Position numbers and translations under genes: made by a program | Notes under the pieces: generated by a model | Told to the model about the DNA's origin: nothing | The model's input: the letters and a program-made list of their open reading frames with translations, nothing else | Database searches by the model: none | Shown here: piece by piece, positions 42,303 to 55,101 of the stretch | How positions within the stretch are numbered: position 1 is the first letter of the stretch | How the letters are laid out: each line of letters begins with the position of its first letter | Assembly: GCA_024734555.1 (NCBI GenBank) | Contig: JANPWX010000097.1 | Span: forward strand, 3,759,764 to 3,823,763 | Direction of reading: 5' to 3' | Length of the DNA: 64,000 nucleotides | Source of the DNA: Trochalopteron elliotii | Taxonomy: Eukaryota > Chordata > Aves > Passeriformes > Leiothrichidae

Positions 42303-42876
42303 CATACATTTACAGTTATTAAAAATTTAACAGATTGATCCTGTAGAAATTTAGACATAATCTGGTGTTTAAGACTCATTTAAAAGAATACATGTTTACA
42401 CATGCATACACTTTGGCAGTTGTGGATTTCTTCATGGGAATAGTCTCTCTTTGTTTGAATGGTTATTCTCCAGAAGTCTGGAGTTGCAAAGCAAATACAT
42501 CTTTTGCCAAGTCATCACAGTCCATTTTTTGGTTAATAAACTGGCAGAACATACTACTAAAATATACACATGCATTATAATTGCAATATATTTCTTTTAT
42601 TGTTTCTCTTTAATGATTGTAATATACATCATTATGAAGATTTCAATATATATCATCATAGATTGCTTCTTACCTCACAAAAAATTGAGAAATGGAAACA
42701 CCTGGTAGTCAGTTTAATTCTAGGACAAAATTAAGCAATCAGAGAAATAAATTTTACATCTTGAATCATCAGTACTCCCTCCTCCTGTTATCAGGGTGAT
42801 GTAAGTGGAATCCATGCCATTTTAGATCAAACACAACCACATACTGTATCCTTTATAATGCAATTCATAAATTTAC

Positions 42877-42966
42877 CTGAAAAAACATTACGCACATCAG
42901 TGAGATTGGAACTGAATATCAGCACAGTTTTGTCAGCCTGCCCACAAGCCAGCAGCTCTCCATCCC
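42877..42966 (-). CDS. WDR27: WDR27 coding exon 16
   Basis: Residues 525-555. Encodes GDGELLACGQADKTVLIF and NVFSG, matching human GDGQWLACGLANHLLLVF and AVFSG. A WD repeat body in the C-terminal propeller. Acceptor ctttatag, donor TTTCAG followed by gtaaat; phase 1 in and out. Confidence 0.92.
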
Positions 42967-44050
42967 CTATAAAGAAGAGCATCTGATTATTTACATCTGA
43001 AAGCAAAAAGGAGAAAATATGCTGCTTCTTTTAATCACAAAAATCATGTACGTCATTACAAAAAAAAATGAAAACCAGACATTCATTTCATATATTTAAC
43101 ACTGATTTTGTATGCATATCACAAATTAGTGTTGCAGAATTTGGTAGGATTTTGTAGGCAAGTTCATTTCTTGTCCTGACATATCCTCTAAACAACAAAA
43201 ATTTTTAACTCCAAAAAAAAATCTGAAATTTTTGCTAAACTGGGGTTATTTAAACCTGTGTGTGCATGCCCAGGTGTGTGAGAGACAAAGAGAAAAAGAG
43301 AAAGACGTTTCATTCTCAAATAAAAAGAAGATTTATACTTAAAATGTACTACCAAAACTCTCTAGGGAACAGAGATGGCTGGAATATATTTTCGCAGTTA
43401 CTGATTGCATCTAATTGCTTTTATTTCCTAAGGATGAAAGTTGTTCTTGCCCTCGAAATACAAATATTTAAGTTTTTAAATATTTTGAAAATATTTTGCC
43501 TTACAGGGTGTACATTGACATAATTCTATACGTGGTAGAATGCTTGATTATTAGGAACTGACTAAATCTATTGCAAGAGTCATTTATCCAAAGCAGTTAA
43601 GAAAAATGTCTCCCTTTGGATCACACAGAAGAATTCCTTTTTTAATATTTCTATTTATAATAAATGAATAATATTTATATAAGAAATATGAGTATTTTGA
43701 AACAGACTTCAGTATTTAATATATCCTAATGAAACTAAGTAAATGTGTTAGAAAATAGATTCCTTAGTGAAAGAATTCTTAATTTTGAAGTAGTAGTGGG
43801 AAAGTCAACGAATAAATTCAAAAGGAAACAAGACATAAAATCAGAACTAGAATCCTGTTGCATATGTAGTAAGAGCTTACGTGGTTTTGCAAGATAAAAA
43901 ATTATGATCAAACAGTGTGGGGTATTGCCAGAAAGTTTTCTGTGAATTTATCCACAGTAAATCTCCAGTCTTTTGAAACTATGCCACACAAATTTTGGAT
44001 TTCTTTCGGCACACTGACACAACTGCACTTTTTATACAGCCTGTACTTAC

Positions 44051-44154
44051 CAGAATATTGAACACAAAAAATTGGGGTTGGTTTACAAGTAACAGATATC
44101 TCTTTCTCATATTTGATTGGAGGATAACTTTCCAATGGATATTCTTTTTTTTTA
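44051..44154 (-). CDS. WDR27: WDR27 coding exon 15
   Basis: Residues 490-525. Opens with T followed by nine A, read as three Lys codons, then EYPLESYPPIKYEKE and PIFCVQYSG; human has EYPVE and RVCCIQYSG. The acceptor is cttctttgaag after a long pyrimidine tract. The AG at the end of the A run would be out of phase. Donor TCTG followed by gtaagt, phase 1. Confidence 0.84.
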
Positions 44155-45301
44155 CTTCAAAGAAGGGAAAAAGAAAGAAATCATCTTCATTTCAGTTATG
44201 AAATAAATGTGCTTTAGGAACTATTCTAAACATCTTTACATAAATATTTGCTGGAAAAAATACGTCAAATCCAAGGTAAGAGCCAAATTAATTTTAAATT
44301 ATCATATTTAAACTACTCCTACCACTAAGAGTTGTGAATTCATAAGATCAAGAATTAACATAGTCTGGCAAAAAAAAAATTTCCTAAGTCACATACATAA
44401 CAAAAGTATTTAAAGAATGTAAACTCTACCTTGTTTACAAAGACCTTGTTACAAAATGCAATATTAACTTAAAAAAAGCAATCTAACTAAAAAAAATCCA
44501 CACAAAACTAAAATACTAAGTAGCTTAGCCTATATAAAACAGTGCTAAATCAAAGTTGAAATTACCTGAAGTACTCATGTAAAGGCTTCCTATGTGTACA
44601 AGGTTTACAAAAATTTAGTCTTGAGCTATTAAGTGGGTTTCTTAACACTTTAACACCTCTTTTTAAATGAGAAAAGTCATGGCATCAATCATTATTTACT
44701 GTCATGTTTGTATTACATAAAGCAAAGACTCTATATAATAGTAAATAGAAAAAAAGTGTGCAATATCCCCATTTAACATTACACACAAATTAACATGAAA
44801 ACACCAGCTTTAGAAAAACATTTGCTCTTTGTGACCAGTGATAAAGATTTCACTGGTCAATTTGTACTATTGCACATACTCTGTTCAAATCCATTGGAGT
44901 AAGTTTGCATTAACTTAAGGCAACAAGATTTTAGGGGTTAATGAGGGACATGATCTGAAACCACCTCTCCCTGTGCCACATTCAGTTATTTTTCAGATTA
45001 GAACTGCAGTTTAAGAACATGTCAGGACTTTGCTTCCAACCTTATGTAGCACCTGTTCTTCCTACCAGTACAAATCTAAGAAAATAGATATGCGTATTTT
45101 TTTTATGTGAAGCACACAAATTTAATTCACAGTCTGATAAACCAAATCACTTGTTGCCGTGATAAATATTCTATCAAATTTACCAAGCCTTTTAGTTCTA
45201 GTGGCAACTCTTACTAAAAAATTTCAATGACAGAAACATTTTTAATTTGCTTAATTTGTTTTAATTTATTCCTCCTCTAACAGAGTTGTTAGATTACGTA
45301 C

Positions 45302-45373
45302 CATTTACAACTGGTCTTCCACTTTGATACCTCTTTTCTTTTCAGGTTAGTATTTGGAGAAAACATGGTCATT
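45302..45373 (-). CDS. WDR27: WDR27 coding exon 14
   Basis: Residues 466-490. Encodes MTMFSPNTNLKRKEV and WKTSCK; human has VTMFSPKTNIKSE in this position. Acceptor tctttgtag, donor AAATG followed by gtacgt, chosen over the earlier GAG-gtatca because only this one keeps phase 2 for the next exon and preserves the human-like Ser-Cys spacing. Confidence 0.8.
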
Positions 45374-45890
45374 CTACAAAGAGAGAAAACAGACACTCTT
45401 ATATGAAACATTAAACTTTGCATGGGAGAAACAGCTTTTTTCAAACAAAAGCAATCCTATTTCCTTCTTACTATTAATGTGTGTGGGTAATGTCAATAGT
45501 TAAGAGAATGCACACTTTGATGACAATATAAATGTCTAATATTCTAATGCCCAAGTTTGGACCTTGATTTCTGTGAGTTGTTGAATAGCGCATTCTGAAG
45601 GTCAAAATCGATACAAATAAAGTTCTCAGACAACTCTTTCTGGAACCTGAAAAAACAAGTCTAGTCAGATGAAAGAATCAGGAGGCTAAATATGGATTTC
45701 AAAAGGAAGTTGGCCAGGGACCAGAAGCTGTGAATATTTTGGTTTATAATATGTTCTTAAAATTATTTTCTTTGATAACATCATAACTGTTTTTCACAGG
45801 TGATTGATTTCACAGTCATGAGACTTTATAGTTATGTGACAAAATATCACACACCAATGAGACAGGAAAAGTAATAATATTTCCACTCAC

Positions 45891-45969
45891 TGTGGTGCTG
45901 CTGTATATCCCGAAGACTTAATTTTATTATGGAAAACCAATGGTTTATCTTTCACTGTGTTCTTTGCTC
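45891..45969 (-). CDS. WDR27: WDR27 coding exon 13
   Basis: Residues 440-466. Encodes KDKPLVFHNKIKSSGYT then AAP, matching human KDQRLVFHSKVRSSGYA / SAP. Acceptor ttcctacag, donor CCACA followed by gtgagt; phase 1 in, phase 2 out. Confidence 0.88.
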
Positions 45970-47442
45970 CTGTAGGAAAATAATTAAATTTACATTAAAA
46001 TGTTTTTAACATTATATTTTTACAGTGAAAGTAGATAGTTTTGCACAATACAAATACTTGATATTTCCTTATGTTACAAAACACACTTATGACCAATCAC
46101 CCTAAAATAATGATTACCGAGAAAAGGAAAGATATATGAACTGTTACATTGTATAACATCCCTTCTCCAATAACATGACTGAGTAGGAACTTCTTTAAAC
46201 TTCGAAGTAGCAAGAATATTGTCCTGAATCACTTTTTTCACCATTCATTTCAGTTAGAAAATGTGTTTTCTAACTGCCACTGCTTAGACTTTGTATGCAC
46301 TAGCTATAAGGTATTCTCGCCCTATATTTGAACTAAGAAATGGGTCTGAAGATCATTAACAAGCTGACTGGTGGCTCCCTATAAGTATTTGTGTTCCTAC
46401 ATGGCTCAGGTCATGGGTAATGTCTGCATGCCCAGTCCCGTACCCCTCAGCTCCAAACTAAGTATTTCATATCAGCAGAAACAAACTAAACCTATAAACG
46501 TTGTAAAGCAGGAAATTTTGTTGATATTCCCAGGGAAAATCTCAGATGCATTAGGAGACATTTACCTATGCTGAGGGTAGAAGTCCCTTCAAATGCCACT
46601 AACTATCCTTCCTCTTTATGCAGCAATGAGGCACAAAAAGGCCCTCCCTGAGAAGCTCCCAGTACCACTCGCCTTAAGAGGACAAAGGATTTCATTACAG
46701 CTCTTATCAATCTGATCCTGAGATGTCAACAAAGGCAGCATAGTTGCCAGTGCTGGGTGCCCAAGGCAGCCTGGAATTCTTGCTAAAACTCTGTAGATGT
46801 ATTCTGAAAATATCATAAACCCCTAGAGACATTACCTTTGACATTCTAACGGGCACAATAAGTGCAAATGCTGAGGATGAAAACATTTTTTTTTATATTT
46901 TTTTAACTTTATTGTTGTTAACCAAAAAAAGCTACAAGTGCTTCATTGGCAACTGGACATCAGATCTCTTTTTTAAAGCAGTAGAATACTGAGACAAAAA
47001 CTAACTTTCTAAACATACAATATTGGCAGAAGATTATTCAGAACAATAAAATATACGAAAACATCTGTTTGGTATATTTCATAACCAAAGTTAAAAAAGA
47101 AATGGCAAATTATATAGAAAAAAAATGGAAAAATAATGACTTATGAAAATGTAAACGTGCTACACTCAAACATTTTTAAAATCCACAGAATGTTCTCAGA
47201 CAATGGTTTTTGAAAAAAGAAAAATACTTATAACCATAATTTTGAACTACAATTACATGTGTATGATATGAAATATTAATAGAAGTGTAAAATTCTTCCT
47301 ACTGAAGTAAAAATATAATGCAATATATCTTTAAAGCAAAAATTAACATACTGATTGTATTAGGCACAAGCCAGCTGGAAGTCAGTTATTGTTATTAAAA
47401 ATATAACTTCATTAATTGATTTCAGGATTGGTTTATACTTAC
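45970..47442 (-). other. WDR27 intron between exons 12 and 13
   Basis: About 1.5 kb, AT-rich. Nothing recognised. Confidence 0.75.
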
Positions 47443-47519
47443 CAGGTGTTTTACTAGAAGGTTCTTTCATGTTCTTCTTTAAACCTTTACACAATGGAGA
47501 ATTTGTCAATAAAATAGAC
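47443..47519 (-). CDS. WDR27: WDR27 coding exon 12
   Basis: Residues 414-440. Encodes ILLTNSPLCKGLKKNMKE and SSKTPG, weakly aligned with human CVLPTSPLYLGIAKEKSTK. Acceptor aatttag, donor CACCTG followed by gtaagt; phase 2 in, phase 1 out. The start of the Lys-rich linker between propellers. Confidence 0.8.
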
Positions 47520-47884
47520 CTAAATTATAAAATGAAGCACAAAATATTGATCAATGCAATGAACAAAAATGTCAGATTAGGAAAAGGTGCCAGAACTCCT
47601 TTTCAGTTATTTGACTGTGTTTGTGTGTGTGTACAAGTGCAATAGCAATGAGATTTTAATGAAAACAAGTTAGGCATAGTGAATCAGTAATCAGCTCAGA
47701 TACTCAGCAGCACAGACAAGCCTTGGTCCTGACTCAATTCACAAACTATTGCTTTTATATGTTAGATCCCAGCTTTGTGAATATTAGCTGATGATTTTAT
47801 TACAAGCACTGAAATCTGCACTTCAGTGTCTACTGCAGGGGTTTTGTCATCTTTGTGATGTCAGCATTTTCTCATTAATCATCT

Positions 47885-48795
47885 CTAGGGACATAAAGGA
47901 CAAGAAAGTAATAACCAGCAGGGATTCACTAAGGGGTAGTCATGCTTGATCAGTTTGATAAATTTCTGTGATAAAATGAGTGGCTTGGCAGATGAGGGGA
48001 GAGCAGTGGATATTGTCTACTGTGACTTCAGTAAGAGTTCCCACACTGTCTCCCATAAGAACCTCACAGAGAAGCTGAGGAACTGCGGTCTGGATGAGCA
48101 CACAGTGAGGTGGATTGAAAACCAGATGAACAACCAGGCCTAGATTGTGATGACCAGTGGCTCAAAGTCTAGTTGGAAAGCAGGAACTAGTGGAGTAACC
48201 CAGAGGTCATAACTCCATTCCACATAATTCCATGGGTATAACTCCATTCAACATCTGCATTAATAATCTGGATAAGGGAGCAGAGTGTACCCTCACCATG
48301 TTTGCTGATGACTCAAAGCTGAGAGGAGTCTCTTAAAGAGCAGAAGCCTGTGTTCCCATCCCGGGAAACATTTAGTCTGCATAAATGGGCTGACAGCAAC
48401 CTTGTGAAGCTCAACAAGGTGAAAGGCAAAGTCCTGCAGCAGAGGAGGAACGAGTCCATGCAGCAGTACAGGCTGTAAGGCAGACTCTAGAGCCAGGCTC
48501 TGTGCTCTAAACCCACCATCAGGACAAGAGGCAATGCACAAAAAATGAAACATGGGAGGTTCTCTCTGAACACTTATTAGGAAACACTTATTTACTGTGA
48601 AGGTGACTGAGCACTGGCACAGGCTGCCCAAAAAGGTTGTGGTATCTCCCTCCATGGACATATTCTAAAGTTGTTTGGACATTGTGGTGGGCAAATGACT
48701 CTGAGTGGCTCTGCTGGAGCAGCATGGTTGGACAAGATGACCTGAAGAGGTGCCTTCCAAACTCAACCATTCTGTGGTTCTGTGATTTCTCCCTC
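47885..48795 (+). mobile_element. CR1 fragment with reverse-transcriptase remnant
   Basis: About 900 bp on the plus strand, antisense to WDR27. The RT core remnant at about 47985-48140 reads DIVYCDFSKSSHTVSHKNL and LRNCGLDEHTVRWIENQM, near the CR1 consensus DIVYLDFSKAFDTVSH. FADDSKLRG-like sequence follows at about 48300, and the 3' end is ACCATTCTGTGGTTCTGTGA. Frames are broken by indels and an internal gap, so it is inactive. It fills most of the intron between exons 11 and 12. Confidence 0.9.
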
Positions 48796-48941
48796 TCTAT
48801 ACAACTAAAGTATGATAGGAAAAGAAGTAAAATCAAACCATGTCAAAAAGCAGCACTGCAGAAAACCATATGACACACTTTAGTGCCAGATAAACAAATC
48901 CATCATCCAACATGGAGAGAAAACATTTAATTACTCTGTAC

Positions 48942-49075
48942 CTGGCAATAACTGATAGGCTTTTCTCATTTCCACATGGGAGAAAATCATTGTGCTGAGT
49001 TCTCACCAATGCAGAAAGATTAACTTCCAAAACAGCAATCATATCTTCAAACATCGAGGTGAGCAAGCACAAAAC
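48942..49075 (-). CDS. WDR27: WDR27 coding exon 11
   Basis: Residues 370-414. Encodes VLCLLTSMFEDMIAVLEVN then LSALVRTQ, matching human VLCLLASLFGGKIAVLEIN / PAALVRAQ. It then reads NEKSLSVIA. Acceptor gctgcag, donor GCCAG followed by gtacag, phase 2 out. The exon lies about 150 bp downstream (on the minus strand, about 280 bp) of the end of a CR1 insertion at 47885-48795, so the repeat sits in the next intron. Confidence 0.9.
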
Positions 49076-50478
49076 CTGCAGCAATTACCAAAAATTAACA
49101 TTCCATTTACTTCATAATTTAAGTTCAAAACATAATGCATTTATAATGAAAAATGAAATAAATTTCTGAAATTTATAAATATTACTCAAAATTATCCATG
49201 GGTTCAGCCATGAAGAGCATTAAGTGGTAGAGTGTTTAAAGCTATCCTTCAAAAATATGCCTATGTTGCTTAAATGTGTTTTAACAAACTTACTTACATA
49301 ACAGTGACAGAAATTCCAACACAACCTACACTAGAAACAATTCTGCAGTAAGAGTTGTGAGAAAAGTACACATGAAAGAAAGATTCACTTCAGCAACATG
49401 ATAAGAACATGCCAAGAGCTCCATTTAAACAAAATCCTTCTCTAAAGCAAAAGACTTCTATGCTAAATATGTAGCCTAGACTGAGCTTACTTCTGGAGGA
49501 AAAATGCAACACCAAAACTGGAGTATACAGATAAGAATGCCTTCCATTTTCTTAAACTCACTTTTAGTGGCTTTCAACAGAAATTTTCTCACAACCCAAA
49601 TAGTTTTGACATATCCTTTAGGACTCAGAAGTAGCACCTCCTAATATTTTTTGAGAAACAAGGTATAACAATGTTGGTGTTTTTCCCCTTAAAAGATTTC
49701 TTTTCCTTCTCCAATAGTCATTCTTGACACTCAAGGTACACATTGAACACTGTAACAATTCACGTTGTCTTTATTAATCACTTTAGGCTGTATATAAGCT
49801 GCGAGAGCTTCAAACCAGCAGATTCTATAATGAAGAATCAACTCTCTTCAAAGTAATTACTGTGTAATTCACATTAAATAAACTAAATCTGTGCATTAAT
49901 CTGTTAGCAAATTGTGTAACTGCTATTTATTGAAAATAACTGGAACTGTTAACATTTATTAAAGCAATGTTTACAGTATACTCACCTTTCCATTAGCAGC
50001 CTTCCTTGTTAATGCACATGATCTGGCAATCTTAATGGTGAGGTCACTGTAATCTTTACCAAGAAGAAAAAAATGCTATAAAATAATATCTGTATTTCTG
50101 AAGAAAAAACCCATCTCTAAGACAAAAAAAAAATCACTCATACTAATTTGACATTACCCTAATCCACTGCCTTCAGAGTACATACTTCAATTTTAGCCTC
50201 AAATTATAATGAAGTAGAATAGCACTCCTTGTATTTAACAATTATGAACTGCAAAATCGAATAAAAACTCATTGCTAGCCACTACACAGATCTAGTGCCA
50301 ACATGTCTTCTGAGAAAAGTCACCAGGGCCAGGAAAACATACAAAACCTATTAGGAAAAATGCATTTTTAAAAAACATTTGGTTTCTATTGTATTCTGCT
50401 ATTTCACAACCTAACTCTTACACTATTTATGTCAGAAAACAAAAGCAATCACATTATGGTGTAATCATATAGACATAC
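49076..50478 (-). other. WDR27 introns around exon 10
   Basis: Two introns, 0.9 kb and 0.4 kb, separated by exon 10. AT-rich, no repeats recognised. Confidence 0.75.
49986..50053 (-). CDS. WDR27: WDR27 coding exon 10
   Basis: Residues 347-369. Encodes YSDLTIKIARSCALTRK, aligning with human FQSLSILLAGSCALRNR. Acceptor ggtaaag after a T-rich tract, donor AAAG followed by gtgagt. Enters phase 1 and leaves phase 0. Confidence 0.86.
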
Positions 50479-50582
50479 CTCTGTAAGATAAAACAGCTTC
50501 TAATTCAAAGTTTGCCAAATTAATTATTAACAAGCCAGTAGAGGTTCCTATCCAAAAATAGCTAGTATTCTGGGAAGAATAT
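50479..50582 (-). CDS. WDR27: WDR27 coding exon 9
   Basis: Residues 312-347. Encodes YFWIGTSTGLLIINLANF then ELEAVLSYR, where human has CVWIGSSVGLFVFNLANL / ELEAALYYK. Acceptor ttgatag, donor AGAG followed by gtatgt; phase 2 in, phase 1 out. A strong family match. Confidence 0.9.
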
Positions 50583-53568
50583 CTATCAAAACAAGGAGAA
50601 AAATATCTCTGAGTGGGATAAAGAAGCTTTTCTTATTACCATACAACAAACAGCAGTTGAGTTTTTTAATGCTCATAGTCCAGTTCCAGTACAACAGTAA
50701 TAAAGCACACATAGAAAAAAAATATATTAAATTTTAAGCTTATTTTTCTGAATCTACAGCTCAAAGTTTCAAGCAAAACTGGTGAAGTTTTTAAAACTAA
50801 GAGGAGAACACAATCCTTGGTTTCATGTAAGTGCTTCATGGAACACCTAAAACTGCACAGGAAATACTTTTCTTCAAAAATTACTGTGGTTTGTAAGAGT
50901 TGGGAGATGCTGTAAAAGCAGTGTATACACAAAGAGAAAATTCAAAGCATGAGGCAAATCCACTCATAGTTTACTTCTGCCACTTTTATATGAACACCCA
51001 AAACACAGTGAAGTTCAATGTATGCTTTTACATAATTAAAGTACAAGAGAAAAGCCGGCACAAACTGGGGAAAAACCCCAGGCAAGTCTGGAATGTCTGT
51101 CTCAGCCTCTGCTTAGTGGCAGTACTATTGCAGCTGGGTAATGAAATCCAGTTTCTGCAAGAGTAAAACAACTGGTTACAATTTCAGTCAACACTCTCAC
51201 AGAAGAAATATATTATCAAGCAGAAGATAATTGTAACAAAATAACAGTTGTCACTCTCAAAAAACCTAAAAATTTTTTGATGCTACAATAAATAAAAATT
51301 GACATCAACATTTTAATCAATTTTCCAAATAGCAGTCAGTAGACTTATTAGTTTTATTTGTAAAATCAGACCACAAGAGTTGAAGTAAGGATATGGAAAA
51401 AAATGAAGCTGTAACTTTATATGAAAAAACTCACTACAGTGGCATAGTACTATTTTTTATTACAAAAAAAAAAAAGAAAAAAATCATAAAAACCCTGCAA
51501 ATATATACAGTCAAATCTGTTACGAAGCAGACTGGAGCAGACAGTTTCATTTCTGGTTTGTGATACTTTTACGTGATATGAGTAGTTTTATTTGTGGTTT
51601 GCACTATTTTCATTATGGCAGTAAGAGACTGATTTAATTTGAAAATTCTTTAAATTATTTATAAATAATTGTCACTATCAAGTTATTATGAACACCATAA
51701 AGTGCTATATCCAGGAAGTTTAACTCACTCCCACTTTACAACAATAAAATCCATCGTGGTGAGATTCCTCCACGTCTAAAAGCTTAGGAGATGCCTAAGC
51801 TTGGACATCAGTGTTCCAAAAATGTTTCATTGTTGCTTTTCATTGTAGGCAGGAAAAGCAGTATATCAGGGATCGCTCAATTGTTCAGACAAATTTGAAA
51901 CACCCTCTAAAACCAACAGAGTTTTTTTAAAAAATAAACAGAAAAAAATATTTATAAACACAAAACTCTCAACCTAAAATATAATGGAACTGAATTAATA
52001 GTAAGAATTTAATGGTCATGGTTGTTTATAAGCAGAACAAAACCTTCAACTGGGATGTGACAGGTAAAAGAACAAATAGACCTTAGATGTACAATGTGAA
52101 GCAGTGACAGATGGGTATGACAGAGTGATGTTATCTCAATTCAGAAAATTATCTCAAATAATCTATTACTGTGGATCCATTTCAGTCAACCACGTCCCAA
52201 AAAGGAATTGAAAAATAAATGAGATTGAGTTTCAGAAATTTTCAAAAGCAAATGTTAAAAACCTTACACAAAACATGCCTTCTACAAGGTACAAACTATT
52301 TTATCCAGAAGAGCAGAGGTCACTTGTTCATAAGCCATAATTTGCTGTGCAAGGAAGGAACTTGATAGTGGCTGGCACTGGACTATCAGAGTGAAAAACA
52401 TACTGAAATCCTGTGTATGAAAAGAAAGTAATCCAGACTAGAACTAAAATTGAACGAATCAGCTCCCTTAACTAGGGACATGGTGGATTCTTTACTGCCA
52501 GAAAACTTGTCATTTTTAAAGATGTGCTGCTGTTCAAACCAAACCTACAGTTGTGATAAAGACAAAGTTTTGATACTTTGATAGTGATATTATACTAGCA
52601 ATAAGACAGACTGTAATAATTCATCATCTGATCTTCAAGCGCTGTCATTGCATTAAAGTATGTCTGAGATGTGCATCTTAAAAATCACCACTTCCATCCC
52701 CTCAATGGTGGTACTTCTAAATATGCAGGCATCATGAAAATAACTGTGAATAATTACTTAAATTTAACATAAAGACAACTAAAATTGTCCAGGACTTCTG
52801 GATATTTATCTTCTTTGTTTATCAAAAGTTGTTTATATATCTAACCAGAGACTAATCAGCTCCATCTAAATAACCCACCACAGAGCAAAGGTTAGAACAA
52901 GAGTTTTCTAAAACATGATGTGGCTAAGAAATTTATACAAGGGACAATCATAAATTACAATACAAACAGGTTGTTCTTTGAGACAGTTCTTGTGGGAGTG
53001 TCCTGGAGAGATCTTCTGGTGCCTGATAATATGGTTAAACTTCTCTTCAGGAAAAAAATGCAATGTAAGGATTAATTCTATCTGGCTAACCAAATCCATG
53101 GGAATGAGTAAAAGCATCGTGTTCTGAAATATCTGTCCCTCTGACAGAAGTTTGACTGGAGCAGGTTATGTAGTTCAAAAGTTATTTAAATTTGGAAGGC
53201 AGTTGACAGTCACACAGTGGCTTCATCTGATATTTCTTTAGGAAAGCAAACTCAAATATATTTGATTTATTACTTTTTAACTCATCTTCCCTGATCAGTT
53301 GCTATCAATAGATTATACAATGGATATTCTTAATGACATTTTTATGGAATTATTTTTCAGAATAAAACCCACTTTTAGCTATCAGCTTGTGTACATTATC
53401 TTCCCAAGGGTAGGCCACCAAAACTTGCAGATCACTAAAAACAATATTTTATTTCACTACTGCATTTTTCAAAATATAAAAATTTGCAGTGAAAATAATT
53501 CAAGAACTGATAGGAACTCCTAGAAATAATTTTGAGTCAAATCCTAGGTGGTACTTTAAAAGACTTAC

Positions 53569-53701
53569 GTGTTTTCTTCATTATGGAAATGTACAAAAAA
53601 GTCACAGTGCTCAATTAAGAGGACAGGCAACGATGTTTCCACTGATCCCTCTGGTCTTGCGTTGTCTGTTTTGCAAAGCTTGGAATTATTTTGCCCTTCA
53701 C
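53569..53701 (-). CDS. WDR27: WDR27 coding exon 8
   Basis: Residues 268-312. The first half is poorly conserved; the second half has SLPVLLIEHCDFF and EEN, aligning with human FPVLRLAPCDLSL and SSEN. Acceptor cttccttag, donor AACAC followed by gtaagt, phase 1 in and phase 2 out. Phase agreement with both neighbours supports the call. Confidence 0.82.
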
Positions 53702-54572
53702 CTAAGGAAGTCAACAATACCAGCTATCAAAATACTATGAAATAAGGGAAACAGGATTCAAGAGAGAATTTGTAGTAGTCATGAAAAACTAAGACTACAC
53801 TCAAGACAATTCTGTTTCAAAAGATGCATATTTCCTAAAAGCCAGCTTTCCTCGTTATTACATGGGTTTTTTTCAAATACCTAGAAACAAAATCCAACGA
53901 TCCTACTTATGGACTGAAAAGGAGTTTGCAGATTTTAGATGTTTTCATCTCAAGAAGTAACACTGAAAGCCATATTCCAACAATCCTTAAATATGCTGGC
54001 TGTCTTTCCAGTTAACTCAAAAATTCCCTTGACACTAAAGTTACAACATAATCCAAAAGCAAGATGAAAATCCACCTCAGTTCCCTGTTCCCAAGCAGAC
54101 TCCAATCCATTCTGCATGTGTAATTCACACTCAATAACTACAGGCATCAAATTCAGCATTAGACACAGACATTACATCACTCTCTTTCAAACATGAAAGT
54201 CGGATCCATAGATTTTAAATAATAACAAGAAATGTAGCAGTCTTCCTCCTTAGGTTAGGACTTTAGGATTATGGAAGCTGGACCACTAGGCAGGTAAGAC
54301 TGCAACAGTCATTGATCCAGGAAAAGAGCAAGCAAGGGAAACCAGATTTCCCTATCCTCAAGAAAGCCACAGCAGTGCTGAGGGGATGGGGGTTTGCACC
54401 TCACCTCCCATTGTACCAAGGCTGTCATCTGCTCATGGCTATCCCAAAAAAAGCTGTCAAGCCAGTGTGATATCAGGGAATCACCCTCCTGGGGTTACCA
54501 GGGCAGTCTATAAAGATTTATTTGTAATCTGTGTTATACCACTATACTATCATGAAGACACTGATATAGATT

Positions 54573-54594
54573 AAAAAAAAAAAAAAAAAAAAAA
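54573..54594. repeat. A22 tract
   Basis: Twenty-two A followed by GC and a second A run to about 54606, in the intron between exons 7 and 8. Confidence 0.9.
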
Positions 54595-54986
54595 GCAAAA
54601 AAAAAATAAAGAGAATGCTAGAAACTTCAAAGGTAACTGAGAAATAGTACTCCATTTTGACAAGGGATTAATTTTTAGGCACTGGCTCTGTTCTCACTGA
54701 GGTCTTGGACAACGAATTCAATAAAAACCCCAAATACTTAATAGTGCACGATGCAATGTTTTATGAACAAATGGACTGGCCAAGAATTTATTGCATATAT
54801 GCATGTATAATTCCTTCCAGATACACCAATACGCAACTACATATCAGCTTCAGTAAGAATTCCATGCCACAATCTAAGACTCATAAGACTATCACTTACA
54901 ATAAATTATCATATAACAAAAGCACACACTCAGTAGCCAGTAACAATGAGACTACCATAAACAGCATTCTAGGAGCACTGTGCTAC

Positions 54987-55101
54987 CTATTTCTTTGCCA
55001 GATTTCCACACTTTATTACAGAATTTCTCTTGCTCTTTCTTTAAGTTGATATGTGCTACACAACGGTAGTTATGATCACTGATCAAACTGAAGGTCCAAA
55101 G
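54987..55101 (-). CDS. WDR27: WDR27 coding exon 7
   Basis: Residues 230-268. Begins LWTFSLISDHNYRCVAHI, against human LWIFSLMDGHHYRCVARV, then drifts into a Lys-rich stretch (KKEQEKFCNKVWKSGKE). Acceptor tttgcag, donor ATAG followed by gtagca, phase 1. The weak downstream similarity matches a variable loop in the family. Confidence 0.85.

Larger units (their letters stand above)
42967..45890 (-). other. WDR27 introns 13-16 region
   Basis: Contains exons 14 and 15 and the three introns around them (about 1.1, 1.1 and 0.5 kb). An AATAAAG at about 45616 followed by a TCTGGAACCTGA stretch resembles an LTR R region but is too short to call. Confidence 0.6.
50583..54986 (-). other. WDR27 introns around exon 8
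   Basis: 3.0 kb and 1.3 kb introns on either side of exon 8 (53569-53701). Only the A22 tract stands out. Confidence 0.75.

Noticed and set aside
45540..45660. A possible LTR R region with AATAAAG
   Set aside because: It is only about 100 bp, with no clear TG...CA ends or recognisable U3; recorded only as a remark under the intron.
47946..48143. A frame resembling a reverse transcriptase
   Set aside because: It is not a host gene. It is the RT remnant of the CR1 element, broken on both sides.
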